Source of the DNA: a virus
DNA length: 25,556 nt
IMG/VR virus record: IMGVR_UViG_3300042326_001692
Coordinates: 1 to 25,556 of that record
Direction: 5' to 3' (one strand)
The translations under genes and the position numbers were made by a program. The notes below the pieces were generated by a model, which was given only the letters and a program-made list of their open reading frames with translations, had not been told where the DNA came from and ran no database searches. This document shows, one piece after another, positions 13,850 through 21,864 of this stretch (positions within the stretch are counted from its first letter, which is position 1; each line of letters begins with the position of its first letter).

Positions 13850-15475
13850 CTAAATTTGAACAACAGTTTTAACTAAAAGAGAGTCACTTTTTTTGTCTCG
13901 TTCACCTTGAATCAAGACTGTATTACCCTCTTTTAACAAAGAAGCAAAATCTTTGTACGAGTTTGGAAAACAAATGACATCATCTATTTTTCCAGTAGCA
14001 TCAGATATTGATAAAAATGCCATTCTAGATCCTGGTGTTTTTCCAGCCTTTGTAAGCACTTCTTTAGACCTTCTTATTTCAACACCAAAGACCATATAGC
14101 CACTCTTTCCATCTAAGTATTCTTTGCATGTAGTGTTAGAACTACTTGTGTCGCAAGAGTCTGTAGCATTATATGTTAAAGAAATTCCTAAAGAATCCTT
14201 TTCAATCCAACAAACCCAACTTGGAATATCTATTAAAGGAGAAGGGGGATTTTTAATCATAGAAGCAATGCTTTTTAAAACCTCAACTCTTTTGACTGAA
14301 GAACAACAGCCACCTTCTTTTTTTGTCTTTGCTGAGTTTAAAATCATATCTGGTATATTAGTGATTTCAACATTAGCTTTTATCCACTCCTTTTCTTTGT
14401 CTGTTAATTCAGACCAAGCATTAAATTCAGCAAGAAGAACCTTCCTTTTGCTGCCAAATTTTCTTAGAGCGTTAACAGCAATTAGTTTTTCAATACTTGA
14501 TTTTGGCATTTCATCAGAACATTTAACAACAAATTCTTCCCAAGAATCTATACTTTTGCCGTAATTATTTATAGCTAGTTTGATTTTTTCAAATTGAGAT
14601 TGCCCAATTCCTTTTACATCAGTAATACCAAACCAAATTGATATTCCGTCAGTGTAAAAGTTGCTATTTAGCATCATTATGTCTGGAGAATAGACAGCTA
14701 TATTGAATTTTTTTGCATCTTCAATTAGTTCAGATATTTCAAGCTGACTATCTGCTTTGTCTTTTGCAAAATAAAGCCAGCTAGTAAAGAATTGAACTGG
14801 AAAATGGCTCTTTAAATAAGCAGTATCATATCCAATTAAGCCATAGCAGCAACTGTGACTGCGATTAAACGAGTATTTTTGACTCTGTTCAATCCATCCA
14901 AATATTTCTTCAGCTTGATCTTCTGAGACTACTTCTATCTTTTTAGCACCCTCAATAAACATCGTCTTACATTTTGCCATTTCGCTAGATGATTTCTTTC
15001 CCATTGCCTTACGAAGCATGTCTGCTTCTTGCAAAGTAAATCCAGCGATAACTCTAGAAAGTTCCATTGCCTGTTCTTGAAAAACAAGTGACCCATAAGT
15101 TGATTTAAGTGCATCATCAACAATAGGATGATAGGATGAAACCTCTTCTTCTCCGTTTACAATACGGCAATAATGTGCGGTCATACTAACGCCCTTATCA
15201 TCAACAGAACGCAAAGCTCCCGGTCTGATAAGAGCACCTAAAGCAGTTAAATGATCAACAGTTTTTGGTCTTAATTTTTTAGACCATTGTTTTCCAAGAT
15301 CTGATTCTAACTGGAAAATTCCTTTTGTATCGCCTCTAGAAAATATATCCCAAGCAATATCGCAAGAAGGAAGATTAGTTGGATCTACTTCCATTAGAGG
15401 CAAAGAATCTTTGGTTAAAGGATCTCCAATTATTGGAAAACTACAACCACATGAAAATTTGTATGTTTTTGTCAT
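13850..15475 (-). CDS. dnaE: DNA polymerase III alpha subunit, C-terminal half (fingers, HhH, OB; 541 aa)
   Basis: Starts with a short Cys-containing leader (KFSCGCSFPIIGD, 6-18), then takes up the DnaE sequence just after the third catalytic Asp: AWDIFSRGDTKGIFQLES (41-58), LTALGALIRPGALR (76-89), VFQEQAMELSRVIAGFTLQEADMLRKAMGKK (131-161), YSFNRSHSCCYGLIGYDTAYLKSHFP (201-226), the helix-hairpin-helix part near GITDVKGIGQSQFEKI (283-298), and an OB domain at 455-541 (YMVFGVEIRRSKEVLTKAGK, MAFLSISDATGKIDDVICFP). It lacks PHP and the palm Asp residues, so it can work only with the gene product at 16382-18298. Its site equivalent to the cyanobacterial DnaE split-intein site (before FNRSHS) is uninterrupted. 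Confidence 0.93.
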   Translation of the reverse strand: MTKTYKFSCGCSFPIIGDPLTKDSLPLMEVDPTNLPSCDIAWDIFSRGDTKGIFQLESDLGKQWSKKLRPKTVDHLTALGALIRPGALRSVDDKGVSMTAHYCRIVNGEEEVSSYHPIVDDALKSTYGSLVFQEQAMELSRVIAGFTLQEADMLRKAMGKKSSSEMAKCKTMFIEGAKKIEVVSEDQAEEIFGWIEQSQKYSFNRSHSCCYGLIGYDTAYLKSHFPVQFFTSWLYFAKDKADSQLEISELIEDAKKFNIAVYSPDIMMLNSNFYTDGISIWFGITDVKGIGQSQFEKIKLAINNYGKSIDSWEEFVVKCSDEMPKSSIEKLIAVNALRKFGSKRKVLLAEFNAWSELTDKEKEWIKANVEITNIPDMILNSAKTKKEGGCCSSVKRVEVLKSIASMIKNPPSPLIDIPSWVCWIEKDSLGISLTYNATDSCDTSSSNTTCKEYLDGKSGYMVFGVEIRRSKEVLTKAGKTPGSRMAFLSISDATGKIDDVICFPNSYKDFASLLKEGNTVLIQGERDKKSDSLLVKTVVQI

Positions 15476-15479
15476 ATTA

Positions 15480-16118
15480 TTATTTCTTAAATGAGTCTTT
15501 AAATTTAACTTTTGGGTATATTGATCTATGTAGTTTTAAGAAGTATGTGATTAAGTCTGCTGTTTGCTCAACATCAACTAGTGCATCATGAGCATTAGCC
15601 TTTGACATTCCAAAATGATCTCTAATAGTATCCATTTTCATATTAGGCATATCATCTGAATTTTCAAACCAAAGCAACATCATTTCATCTAAATCAAACA
15701 TGCTTCTTTTATTGAAGAAAGATTGTGTGGCATTTGGTTGAACATATCCTAATTCAATACAGACTCTTTGAAAAATCGGCATATCAAAAAATCTAATGTT
15801 TTTTCCTGCTGGAACAGGAGCTAATATATTGCTTTTACCAACCGCAAAAGTAGATATAAAATCAATAAACCTACTCCAAACAACATCAAGATTGGGTGCA
15901 AGCTGAAGTTCTTCTCTTGTCTTTTTGTTTACTGCTAGTGCTGCTTCTTGCAAATTTCCAAAGTCTCTAGGTTTTACAAGACTATTAAAGACTGCACCTT
16001 CTATTGGTTGAAGAGTTTTTCTATTTATTGCCTTTGCAGCAATTTGAATAACTTCACAAGTATTTGTATCTAAAGATCCTGTTTCAAAATCAAAAACAAT
16101 AATCGTATTACTCTTCAT
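15480..16118 (-). CDS. DnaQ-like DEDDh 3'-5' exonuclease (212 aa)
   Basis: Exo I: IIVFDFETGSLD with D10 and E12. Exo II: NIRFFDMPIFQRV with D112. Exo III: NAHDALVDVEQTADL with H177 and D182. This is the DEDDh family of the Pol III epsilon subunit and RNase T. The length fits a stand-alone catalytic domain, with a basic C-terminal tail and no obvious clamp-binding motif that I can be sure of. Its place between the two halves of the DNA polymerase strongly suggests it is the phage proofreader. The ATG overlaps the end of the 93-residue gene upstream, with GGAGAAG close to the right distance. Confidence 0.92.
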   Translation of the reverse strand: MKSNTIIVFDFETGSLDTNTCEVIQIAAKAINRKTLQPIEGAVFNSLVKPRDFGNLQEAALAVNKKTREELQLAPNLDVVWSRFIDFISTFAVGKSNILAPVPAGKNIRFFDMPIFQRVCIELGYVQPNATQSFFNKRSMFDLDEMMLLWFENSDDMPNMKMDTIRDHFGMSKANAHDALVDVEQTADLITYFLKLHRSIYPKVKFKDSFKK

Positions 16119-16389
16119 CGTCTTCTTCTCCTTTAATAGTTAGTTCTATTGATCCATCATCAATTTGCTGTATTTTAAGTTCGACTTCTGCATCTTCTGC
16201 TGAATCTAAAAAATCCTTATCTATAAGTAACATACCTCCATTTTGAATTGTTATTGCCTTTAATAGTTTGTTCGCCTGTTTAACAAGATCTTTCTTTAAT
16301 GAAGAGCAATCAGACAAAGCATCTAACAAGGCTGTTTGCTGGACTACCAGTTTACTTATTATAGATATTTCAAGAGAATTATCATTCAT
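16108..16389 (-). CDS. Acidic hypothetical protein inside the polymerase locus (93 aa)
   Basis: ATG at 16389 with AGGGGA six bases before it, overlapping the last codons of the polymerase N-terminal gene by eight bases. Residues 1-50 are amphipathic helices (LEISIISKLVVQQTALLDAL, LKKDLVKQANKLLKAI), residues 70-87 are beta-like (VELKIQQIDDGSIELTIKG), and the tail is EEDDEE. The family is unknown to me. Position between the two polymerase halves and before the exonuclease suggests a replisome role, such as holding the split subunits together, but this is inference from context only. Confidence 0.75.
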   Translation of the reverse strand: MNDNSLEISIISKLVVQQTALLDALSDCSSLKKDLVKQANKLLKAITIQNGGMLLIDKDFLDSAEDAEVELKIQQIDDGSIELTIKGEEDDEE

Positions 16390-18298
16390 TTGGTTTCCCC
16401 TTTAAAATATTTATACAACCCATTATTTTATCTAAAACTGCAACTCCAAGTATATCAAACTTAACCATTCCAATTGACTCTAAATCTGACATTTCCATAC
16501 CAGCTATCATCTGTTTTGTCTTTTTATCAAATGTCATTGGACATACTTCTGATAAAGGAATATTGCTAATAACTATACCAGCAGCATGTTTGCCCTGACT
16601 TCTTTTTGTTCCTTCTAATCTTATTGCCTGTGCAAATTCCTTTGCTAATCTTCCAGAGTAAGTGCCATCTTTTTCAATCTTACAATACTCAGATAATCTA
16701 TCAGGAATATTCTCTAACGCCCACCTTATTATTGAAGAATCTCCATCTTCATCTTTCATGTCTTGTAGTTGTTCAGATATCTCGGATTCATCTGGAATGT
16801 ACTTAGTTACATTGTTGCTTTCTTCAAAAGAAAAACCATGAACTCTAAGCACATCTTTTAATGATCCACGACCCTGCATACGACTAAATGTTATCATTTG
16901 GCAAACATTGCTGCTTCCATACTTTTGTTTTATATATTCTATTACTTTATCACGCTTTGTAATTGGAAAGTCACAGTCAATATCTGGCAAACTTATACGA
17001 CCAGCAGAGTTTCTTCCTGCGTTATAGAATCTTTCAAATATAAGAGAATGTTTAATGGGGTCTACTTCTGTTATACCCAAGAGGTAAGATATCATGCAGC
17101 CAGCACCAGAACCTCTACCTCTACCCATAATCCAACCCTTAGACTTTGCCCAATTGCAATAGTCTTGCACAATTAAAAAGTATCCAGCCAAACCAGAAGT
17201 ATCTATAACTTCAAGTTCGTGCTTTATTCTCTCTGTGTATACCTTATATTCATCTGTTTTTGGCTTTATTGCAGAGAAACGCCTATTCCACCCATCTCTG
17301 CATAACTTTCTCAAATAAAGGATCTGAGAAAGACCATCTGGACAAGCAAAGTTTGGTATAGCTGGTTGGTTTATAAGCGAATAGTTTTCACATAAGCTAT
17401 CAATTAAACAACAGTTGTTTATTTCATCTTCTTCGTGAAAGCTAGATATTTCTTCAATTGTTGGAAGATAATATTTATTTGACTTAAAGAATACAGAAAG
17501 CCCAAATTCTTCGTTGTTTTCTAATTTGCTATTTACATTCTTAAGAGTTGTTTCCATTGAAGAACACAATAAGACCCTTTGATCAGGAGCATCCTCTGGC
17601 ATAACATAATGAACATCTGGAGTTGCTATTTTTTTAATACCAGTTTTTGCACAAAGTTCTCTCAGGCATTCAGCAATAACCTTTGATGCAACTAAGTTAG
17701 AGCTATCAAACAATTGTATTTCTACAAAAAAATTATCTACCCCAAATATCTCAATGTATTTTGCACAAATATTTCCAGCTTCATTTAGCCAGTTGGGTTT
17801 GAGCATTTCTTTTATTTCATCATAATCAGTTCTTTTATAAGCCTCTTTATGATCTTCAAATAAAGAATTAGCCAAATCTGTTCCTGGATGACCAGAAAAT
17901 GCAATTAAATCACTGCACAGTCCTTTAAAGTCATTTAAGTTTAATCTTGGTTTATAATAAAAATAATCTAAGGAATTGGCTAAAGAAGACAAATTAATTA
18001 AGTTTTTCCAGCCGTTTAGATTTTTAGCAATGACACACAGGTGAGTTAAGCTTGAGTTTTCTTTATTGTGTTCTGTTGCTATATTCTTACAAATATAAAA
18101 TTCACAACCAATGATTGGTTTTATACCTTGTGAAATACAAGCTTTAGAAAAAGAAATAGCACCAGATATAGTTCCATGATCAGTTATGGCACATGAAGTA
18201 TATCCAAGTTCTTTGCATCTTTTTGCTAAAAGATCTGGCTTACTTAATCCGTCTAATAGGCTATAATGGGTATGACAATGCAATGGTATCCAATTCAT
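16382..18298 (-). CDS. dnaE: DNA polymerase III alpha subunit, N-terminal half (PHP and palm; 638 aa)
   Basis: PHP domain: PLHCHTHYSLLDGL (5-18), ITDHGT (38-43), GCEFY (64-68), TPDVHYV (226-232). Palm: MGRGRGSGAGCMISYLLGI (391-409), ISLPDIDCDF (435-444) with catalytic D441 and D443, HAAGIVIS (571-578), and VKFDILGVAVLDKI (612-625) with the third catalytic Asp D615. The protein then stops 23 residues later, about where DnaE would run on toward the fingers. Thus all three catalytic Asp are here, while the fingers and OB domain are in the separate gene at 13850-15475. The ATG at 18298 is chosen since AAGGA (18305-18309) stands six bases before it; an in-frame TTG two codons earlier is less likely. 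Confidence 0.94.
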   Translation of the reverse strand: MNWIPLHCHTHYSLLDGLSKPDLLAKRCKELGYTSCAITDHGTISGAISFSKACISQGIKPIIGCEFYICKNIATEHNKENSSLTHLCVIAKNLNGWKNLINLSSLANSLDYFYYKPRLNLNDFKGLCSDLIAFSGHPGTDLANSLFEDHKEAYKRTDYDEIKEMLKPNWLNEAGNICAKYIEIFGVDNFFVEIQLFDSSNLVASKVIAECLRELCAKTGIKKIATPDVHYVMPEDAPDQRVLLCSSMETTLKNVNSKLENNEEFGLSVFFKSNKYYLPTIEEISSFHEEDEINNCCLIDSLCENYSLINQPAIPNFACPDGLSQILYLRKLCRDGWNRRFSAIKPKTDEYKVYTERIKHELEVIDTSGLAGYFLIVQDYCNWAKSKGWIMGRGRGSGAGCMISYLLGITEVDPIKHSLIFERFYNAGRNSAGRISLPDIDCDFPITKRDKVIEYIKQKYGSSNVCQMITFSRMQGRGSLKDVLRVHGFSFEESNNVTKYIPDESEISEQLQDMKDEDGDSSIIRWALENIPDRLSEYCKIEKDGTYSGRLAKEFAQAIRLEGTKRSQGKHAAGIVISNIPLSEVCPMTFDKKTKQMIAGMEMSDLESIGMVKFDILGVAVLDKIMGCINILKGKPNE

Positions 18299-18304
18299 AT
18301 TCAA

Positions 18305-18309
18305 TCCTT
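18305..18309 (-). promoter_or_regulatory. RBS of the polymerase N-terminal gene
   Basis: AAGGA on the minus strand, six bases before the ATG at 18298. It lies in the 28-base space after the NUDIX gene, the longest gap in the whole minus-strand run. Confidence 0.65.
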
Positions 18310-18326
18310 AAATTTTTTTCAATTAA

Positions 18327-19094
18327 TTAATTTCTTAAGTAGTTCCTAATTACATGTACTGACCAATCTTCCCAGTTTATATCTGATATTACCGTTGTTT
18401 TTGTATGTTTGAATTCGCCATTTGCAAGAGCTTTATCAATTGGATTAAGCGAAGTTCCGTCTTTTAAGTGAACATGAAAAACAACGCCAAAATGAACAGC
18501 GTTAACTGTAGACGAATCGTCATTTATAACACCAACCAATCTTACAGAATGAGGATCTGAAAATTGAACTTCTTCTTCTATCTCTCTTTTGCAAGCATTA
18601 CCTATTGTTTCAATGTTATTTCCATCGCAAGGATTAACATGACCACCAACACCAACAGACCATAGATCATGAAGCCTATTTTCAGAACCATGTTTTGATC
18701 TTTGATAGACAAATAGCTGATCGTTTTTTGTAAAAATACAATAAGGAATTACTTGTTTATAGTTTAAGTCATTTTCTGCAATATCTCTGTCTATATAGAA
18801 TAAGTTTTCTGGAACAAGAATTTTATTTTTAATTTTAGAAGATTTTTCTCCAGTTAACATTCCTTGAAACGATAATTCTTCAGTTAACAATTCTTTTTTA
18901 AAGACTAAAACTTTCTCGCCATTGTACTTTGAAATATACTCTGGTTCTTTTGAAACAATTAGTTTTCCTTCTTCATCATAATTTGGATAGTCTTGATCTG
19001 TAGGAGATTCTTCTGGACTAAATGTTGTAGAAGTTGATGTTTGCATTGATTTTTCAAAAATAGCTTCTATCCACTTTTTACTTTTTGACATCAT
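18327..19094 (-). CDS. NUDIX hydrolase (255 aa)
   Basis: The Nudix box is in SVGVGGHVNPCDGNN...IETIGNACKREIEEEV, with R170-E171 and E174-E175 as the metal-binding set. The whole protein follows a bacterial NUDIX subfamily: KVLVFKKELL and LSFQGML (60-80), FYIDRDIAENDLNYKQVIPYCIFTKNDQLFVYQRSKHGSENRLHDLWS (99-146). The first 45 residues are an extra Ser/Thr/Glu-rich, probably disordered segment. It would hydrolyse a nucleoside diphosphate linked to another group, perhaps cleaning nucleotide pools or a nucleotide sugar. Start: GGGAG precedes two adjacent ATG codons (19094 and 19091), both overlapping the end of the nuclease gene. Confidence 0.87.
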   Translation of the reverse strand: MMSKSKKWIEAIFEKSMQTSTSTTFSPEESPTDQDYPNYDEEGKLIVSKEPEYISKYNGEKVLVFKKELLTEELSFQGMLTGEKSSKIKNKILVPENLFYIDRDIAENDLNYKQVIPYCIFTKNDQLFVYQRSKHGSENRLHDLWSVGVGGHVNPCDGNNIETIGNACKREIEEEVQFSDPHSVRLVGVINDDSSTVNAVHFGVVFHVHLKDGTSLNPIDKALANGEFKHTKTTVISDINWEDWSVHVIRNYLRN

Positions 19095-20109
19095 TATTCT
19101 CCCTGTTAGATTGACCGCCACCATCGCCATAAGAAACAACTGTTTTTTTATTGGCATATTTAGTATACGCAACATTCATGCCCAATTGTATAAGTTCTTT
19201 ATTCATAAAGTCACATATTGATTTTTCTGTGTCTTCATATTTTTCTTTATAAAATCTACAAAGCTTCTCACATTTCCACTTATCCTTACCATAATCTATA
19301 ATTCTTGATGGAAAATGGCAAGACTTTATTTTTTCAAATTCATACCTAATCATTTCAATTGTTGTTTTTATATCTTCTTTATGAAAACACAATGTAAAAG
19401 GACCACCGGCTTTATTAAAAAAAATAGTAATAATTATATTTTCTTCGTCTGGATAAAGCTTGTTTAATGCATAATGATAAAGTCTTAATTGAAAGTCTTT
19501 ATAAAAATCATCGTAGTTTTTTTCTTTTCCAGTTGCCCAGTTTTTTCTTTCTCCTGTTTTCCAGTCTATGTACTCTATTGTTTTTTTGTCTACTCTAGTT
19601 ATTAAGTCCATTGTTCCTTTGATTCTAAGATTTCCAGACATAACAGTACCATCATCTAAGTAGTATTCGTATTTAGCCCAAGGTTCTTCAATCTCTATAT
19701 CAAAATACTGCTCTGGTTGCTCAATTTTTCTAGATAAAGGTGAAAACATACCATTGTTAAACAACAAGGTATCCCAAGTCCACTTAGAACATTCTTTTAG
19801 ATCTTTGTCATCCCATTCATGAATGCTTTTATTTTTATAATGATTAAAGGCAGACAGTATGGCACTTTCTGGAGAAATATCTATTGTGGAAAAAGTTTCT
19901 TTTAATTCACCATCTGTAAATGTAGATGTTTCATTTTGTAGGCAAAGCTTTTTATTTGCCAACAATTCTAATGCTTTATGAACAACATTGCCTTTTTCCG
20001 CTTTTTTATTGGAATCATCTTGAAAGCCTAAGTTGTAAGTTAGCCAGTACTTATGTTGACACCATGCGTAAGAACTTACAGAACTAGACCTTAGATAAGT
20101 TATGATCAT
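19078..20109 (-). CDS. RecB/Cas4-like PD-(D/E)XK nuclease, probable Fe-S type (343 aa)
   Basis: Nuclease core: GNVVHKALELLA (40-51, H44), RIKGTMDLI with D168 (162-170), IEYIDWKTGE with D182 and K184 (178-187), and QLRLYHYALNKLY (207-219, the motif with the conserved Gln and Tyr). Four cysteines stand where an iron-sulfur cluster is found in AddB- and Cas4-type nucleases: C17 in SYAWCQHKYWL, and C280, C284, C299 near the C-terminus; spacing is wider than usual. It is likely a DNA exonuclease for end resection in recombination, or for host DNA breakdown. The last 30 residues are a Gly/Asn-rich tail. It overlaps the dNMP kinase gene by 26 bases. Confidence 0.85.
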   Translation of the reverse strand: MIITYLRSSSVSSYAWCQHKYWLTYNLGFQDDSNKKAEKGNVVHKALELLANKKLCLQNETSTFTDGELKETFSTIDISPESAILSAFNHYKNKSIHEWDDKDLKECSKWTWDTLLFNNGMFSPLSRKIEQPEQYFDIEIEEPWAKYEYYLDDGTVMSGNLRIKGTMDLITRVDKKTIEYIDWKTGERKNWATGKEKNYDDFYKDFQLRLYHYALNKLYPDEENIIITIFFNKAGGPFTLCFHKEDIKTTIEMIRYEFEKIKSCHFPSRIIDYGKDKWKCEKLCRFYKEKYEDTEKSICDFMNKELIQLGMNVAYTKYANKKTVVSYGDGGGQSNRENNDVKK

Positions 20110-20737
20110 TTTTAATCCAATTTATTTGTTTTAGTTTTCTAATCAATTCAAATTGTTGTTGTTCTTTAGACATATTTTCGTTATTTAAAATAATGTCAAA
20201 TTTACTTGTACATTTATCTATTTCATTTTCACTTATATGACTATCATTATCTGTGCTTCTTGTTAACCTAATAACTATTCCACCAGCATCTTTAATGCTA
20301 TCAATTTCATTTTCAAATCTTGCATCAGTAATAAAATTTAATGGACAATTTTGTTTGCTTATTGCATTAAAACAAGCGTTGATGTGTATTGATTTATTCA
20401 TTTTTCTGGCTATTCCAGTTCCAAATTCTTGTAAGAATTCTCTAGCTGTCATTTGTCCTATAGGTGGATTTAAATTATTATATTTTATTTCACTATAATG
20501 AGGTAAGTCTTCCCATAAATAACTTGTGAGTGAGTTTTTATCTTCTAAAGATCCAAAAACCTGTTTGTGTTTTAATCCAAAAAAGTTGATTGCTACTGAC
20601 TTCATTGTTTGAGCAAAAGAGAACATGCATGAATCACAACCAAAAAGCCTTAAAGAATTAAGAGAAAGAAATCCAGCTAAAGTATCTTTGCCAGAACCTT
20701 TTCTTCCAGAAAAACCTATCAATCTTTGAATTGTCAT
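20084..20737 (-). CDS. Deoxynucleoside monophosphate kinase (217 aa)
   Basis: P-loop GFSGRKGSGKDTLAGFL (8-24), QMTAREFLQEFGTGIARKM (about 95-113) as the substrate-binding helix, and LNFITDARFENEIDSIKDAGGIVIRLTR (about 133-160) with the Arg-rich LID-like part. These match phage dNMP kinases like T4 gp1. It would phosphorylate dNMPs made from host DNA breakdown into dNDPs, feeding the polymerase encoded 2-7 kb downstream. AAAGGA stands before an ATG that overlaps the primase stop (TAATG). Confidence 0.9.
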   Translation of the reverse strand: MTIQRLIGFSGRKGSGKDTLAGFLSLNSLRLFGCDSCMFSFAQTMKSVAINFFGLKHKQVFGSLEDKNSLTSYLWEDLPHYSEIKYNNLNPPIGQMTAREFLQEFGTGIARKMNKSIHINACFNAISKQNCPLNFITDARFENEIDSIKDAGGIVIRLTRSTDNDSHISENEIDKCTSKFDIILNNENMSKEQQQFELIRKLKQINWIKNDHNLSKV

Positions 20738-21864
20738 TAATACGAGTTCCTTTCAATCAAAGGCTTAATCATGCTGTTTATTTGCTCATTGCTAAGATCA
20801 CCTGGATCTTTAATGCCATCTGGCAGAGATGGGCATACTATTTTAAACATTCTAGAAAGAGATGAATTTAATTTATTCGAGGCACTATTGCCAGCTTTAT
20901 CTGAGTCAAAAAGCAATATTAATGTAGTAGCACCAGAAGATTCAAGCAAAACCTGTTGTGTATCTGTAAGAGAAGAGCCAAAAACAGCAACAACATTGTG
21001 TATTCCGTTTTCAACAAATTTCCATACATCTGCTGGACCTTCAACTAATATAACTATTCCAGTTTTTTTAATCTCATCTTTAGCATTACCAAAATTATAA
21101 AGATAATTCTTTTTTGAAAATCCTTTATTGTGAATCCATTTACTAATAATAGTTTGTGGATCACAGATTTCATTTTCATGATAGTTACTGCATTTACTGC
21201 ATTTATCAAGTATTGTTCTTCCAGTAAAACCTACAATTGTTTTATTGTCTGAATCATATACTGGAACTACTGCTCTTTTCCTAAAGAATCTATTGTCTGA
21301 TTTTGATTCCCCAATGTCATACATATCTAATATGTGTGCAGAATAGCCTCTAGACACAAAGTATTTTGATGGTATATCAAGTCTTTCTCTTACAACTTTT
21401 TTAGTGTATAAAAATTCTTTTTGTTTTTTAACAGTTGTAAATAAGTGTGCATGTTTATCAAAAGCATGAGAAGGAACATCGTCTTTTATACTGGAAAGAT
21501 CTATCTTTAATAAACCACAAAGAGAAGCAATTGTGTCTGAAAAACTAACTGTTCTATCTCCAACCTTTGACCAACCATACTTTTTATTACTCATTACTCC
21601 ACGGAAAAATCCTATAGATGTATTTATAAATGTGTTTTCGCAATGATGTGTATAACAAACCCAATTGCCAACTCTTGTATGTCCAGACATAAAAAGATTT
21701 ACTGCTGTTCTATTATCCCCACCATGAACTGGACAAGCACACACTATTGAGTCCGAAACGGATTTATATTGAATATTAAAATAGTCCATAAGAAATTCTA
21801 TTTTATCGCATATTACAGCATTTAAATATTCATTCTTAGTTATTTCAGTTGACTTCGATTTCAT
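20737..21864 (-). CDS. DnaG-type DNA primase (375 aa)
   Basis: Zinc-binding part: ACPVHGG (C44, H47) and NWVCYTHHCE (C70, C75), a CHC2-type finger. The catalytic core has RAVVPVYDSDNKTIVGFTGR (197-216), YLYNFGNA (254-261), and a TOPRIM domain VILVEGPADVW (271-281, E275) with LILLFDSDKAG (315-325, D319 and D321). No helicase-binding C-terminal domain is present, so the protein is shorter than bacterial DnaG. An additional cysteine group CSKC...C (C222, C225, C234) lies between core strands and may bind a second zinc. It lays RNA primers for the phage fork. The start overlaps the helicase end by 20 bases, with AAGGA seven bases before the ATG. Confidence 0.9.
   Translation of the reverse strand: MKSKSTEITKNEYLNAVICDKIEFLMDYFNIQYKSVSDSIVCACPVHGGDNRTAVNLFMSGHTRVGNWVCYTHHCENTFINTSIGFFRGVMSNKKYGWSKVGDRTVSFSDTIASLCGLLKIDLSSIKDDVPSHAFDKHAHLFTTVKKQKEFLYTKKVVRERLDIPSKYFVSRGYSAHILDMYDIGESKSDNRFFRKRAVVPVYDSDNKTIVGFTGRTILDKCSKCSNYHENEICDPQTIISKWIHNKGFSKKNYLYNFGNAKDEIKKTGIVILVEGPADVWKFVENGIHNVVAVFGSSLTDTQQVLLESSGATTLILLFDSDKAGNSASNKLNSSLSRMFKIVCPSLPDGIKDPGDLSNEQINSMIKPLIERNSY

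Noticed and set aside
14124-14564. Plus-strand frame of 146 codons opposite the polymerase C-terminal half
   Set aside because: Antisense to a well-supported gene; no recognisable protein features.
13850-18298. Trans-splicing split intein in the polymerase, as in cyanobacterial DnaE
   Set aside because: The N-terminal half ends in GKPNE without an intein start, the C-terminal half begins without an intein ending (no His-Asn before Cys/Ser/Thr), and the known insertion site before FNRSHS is intact.
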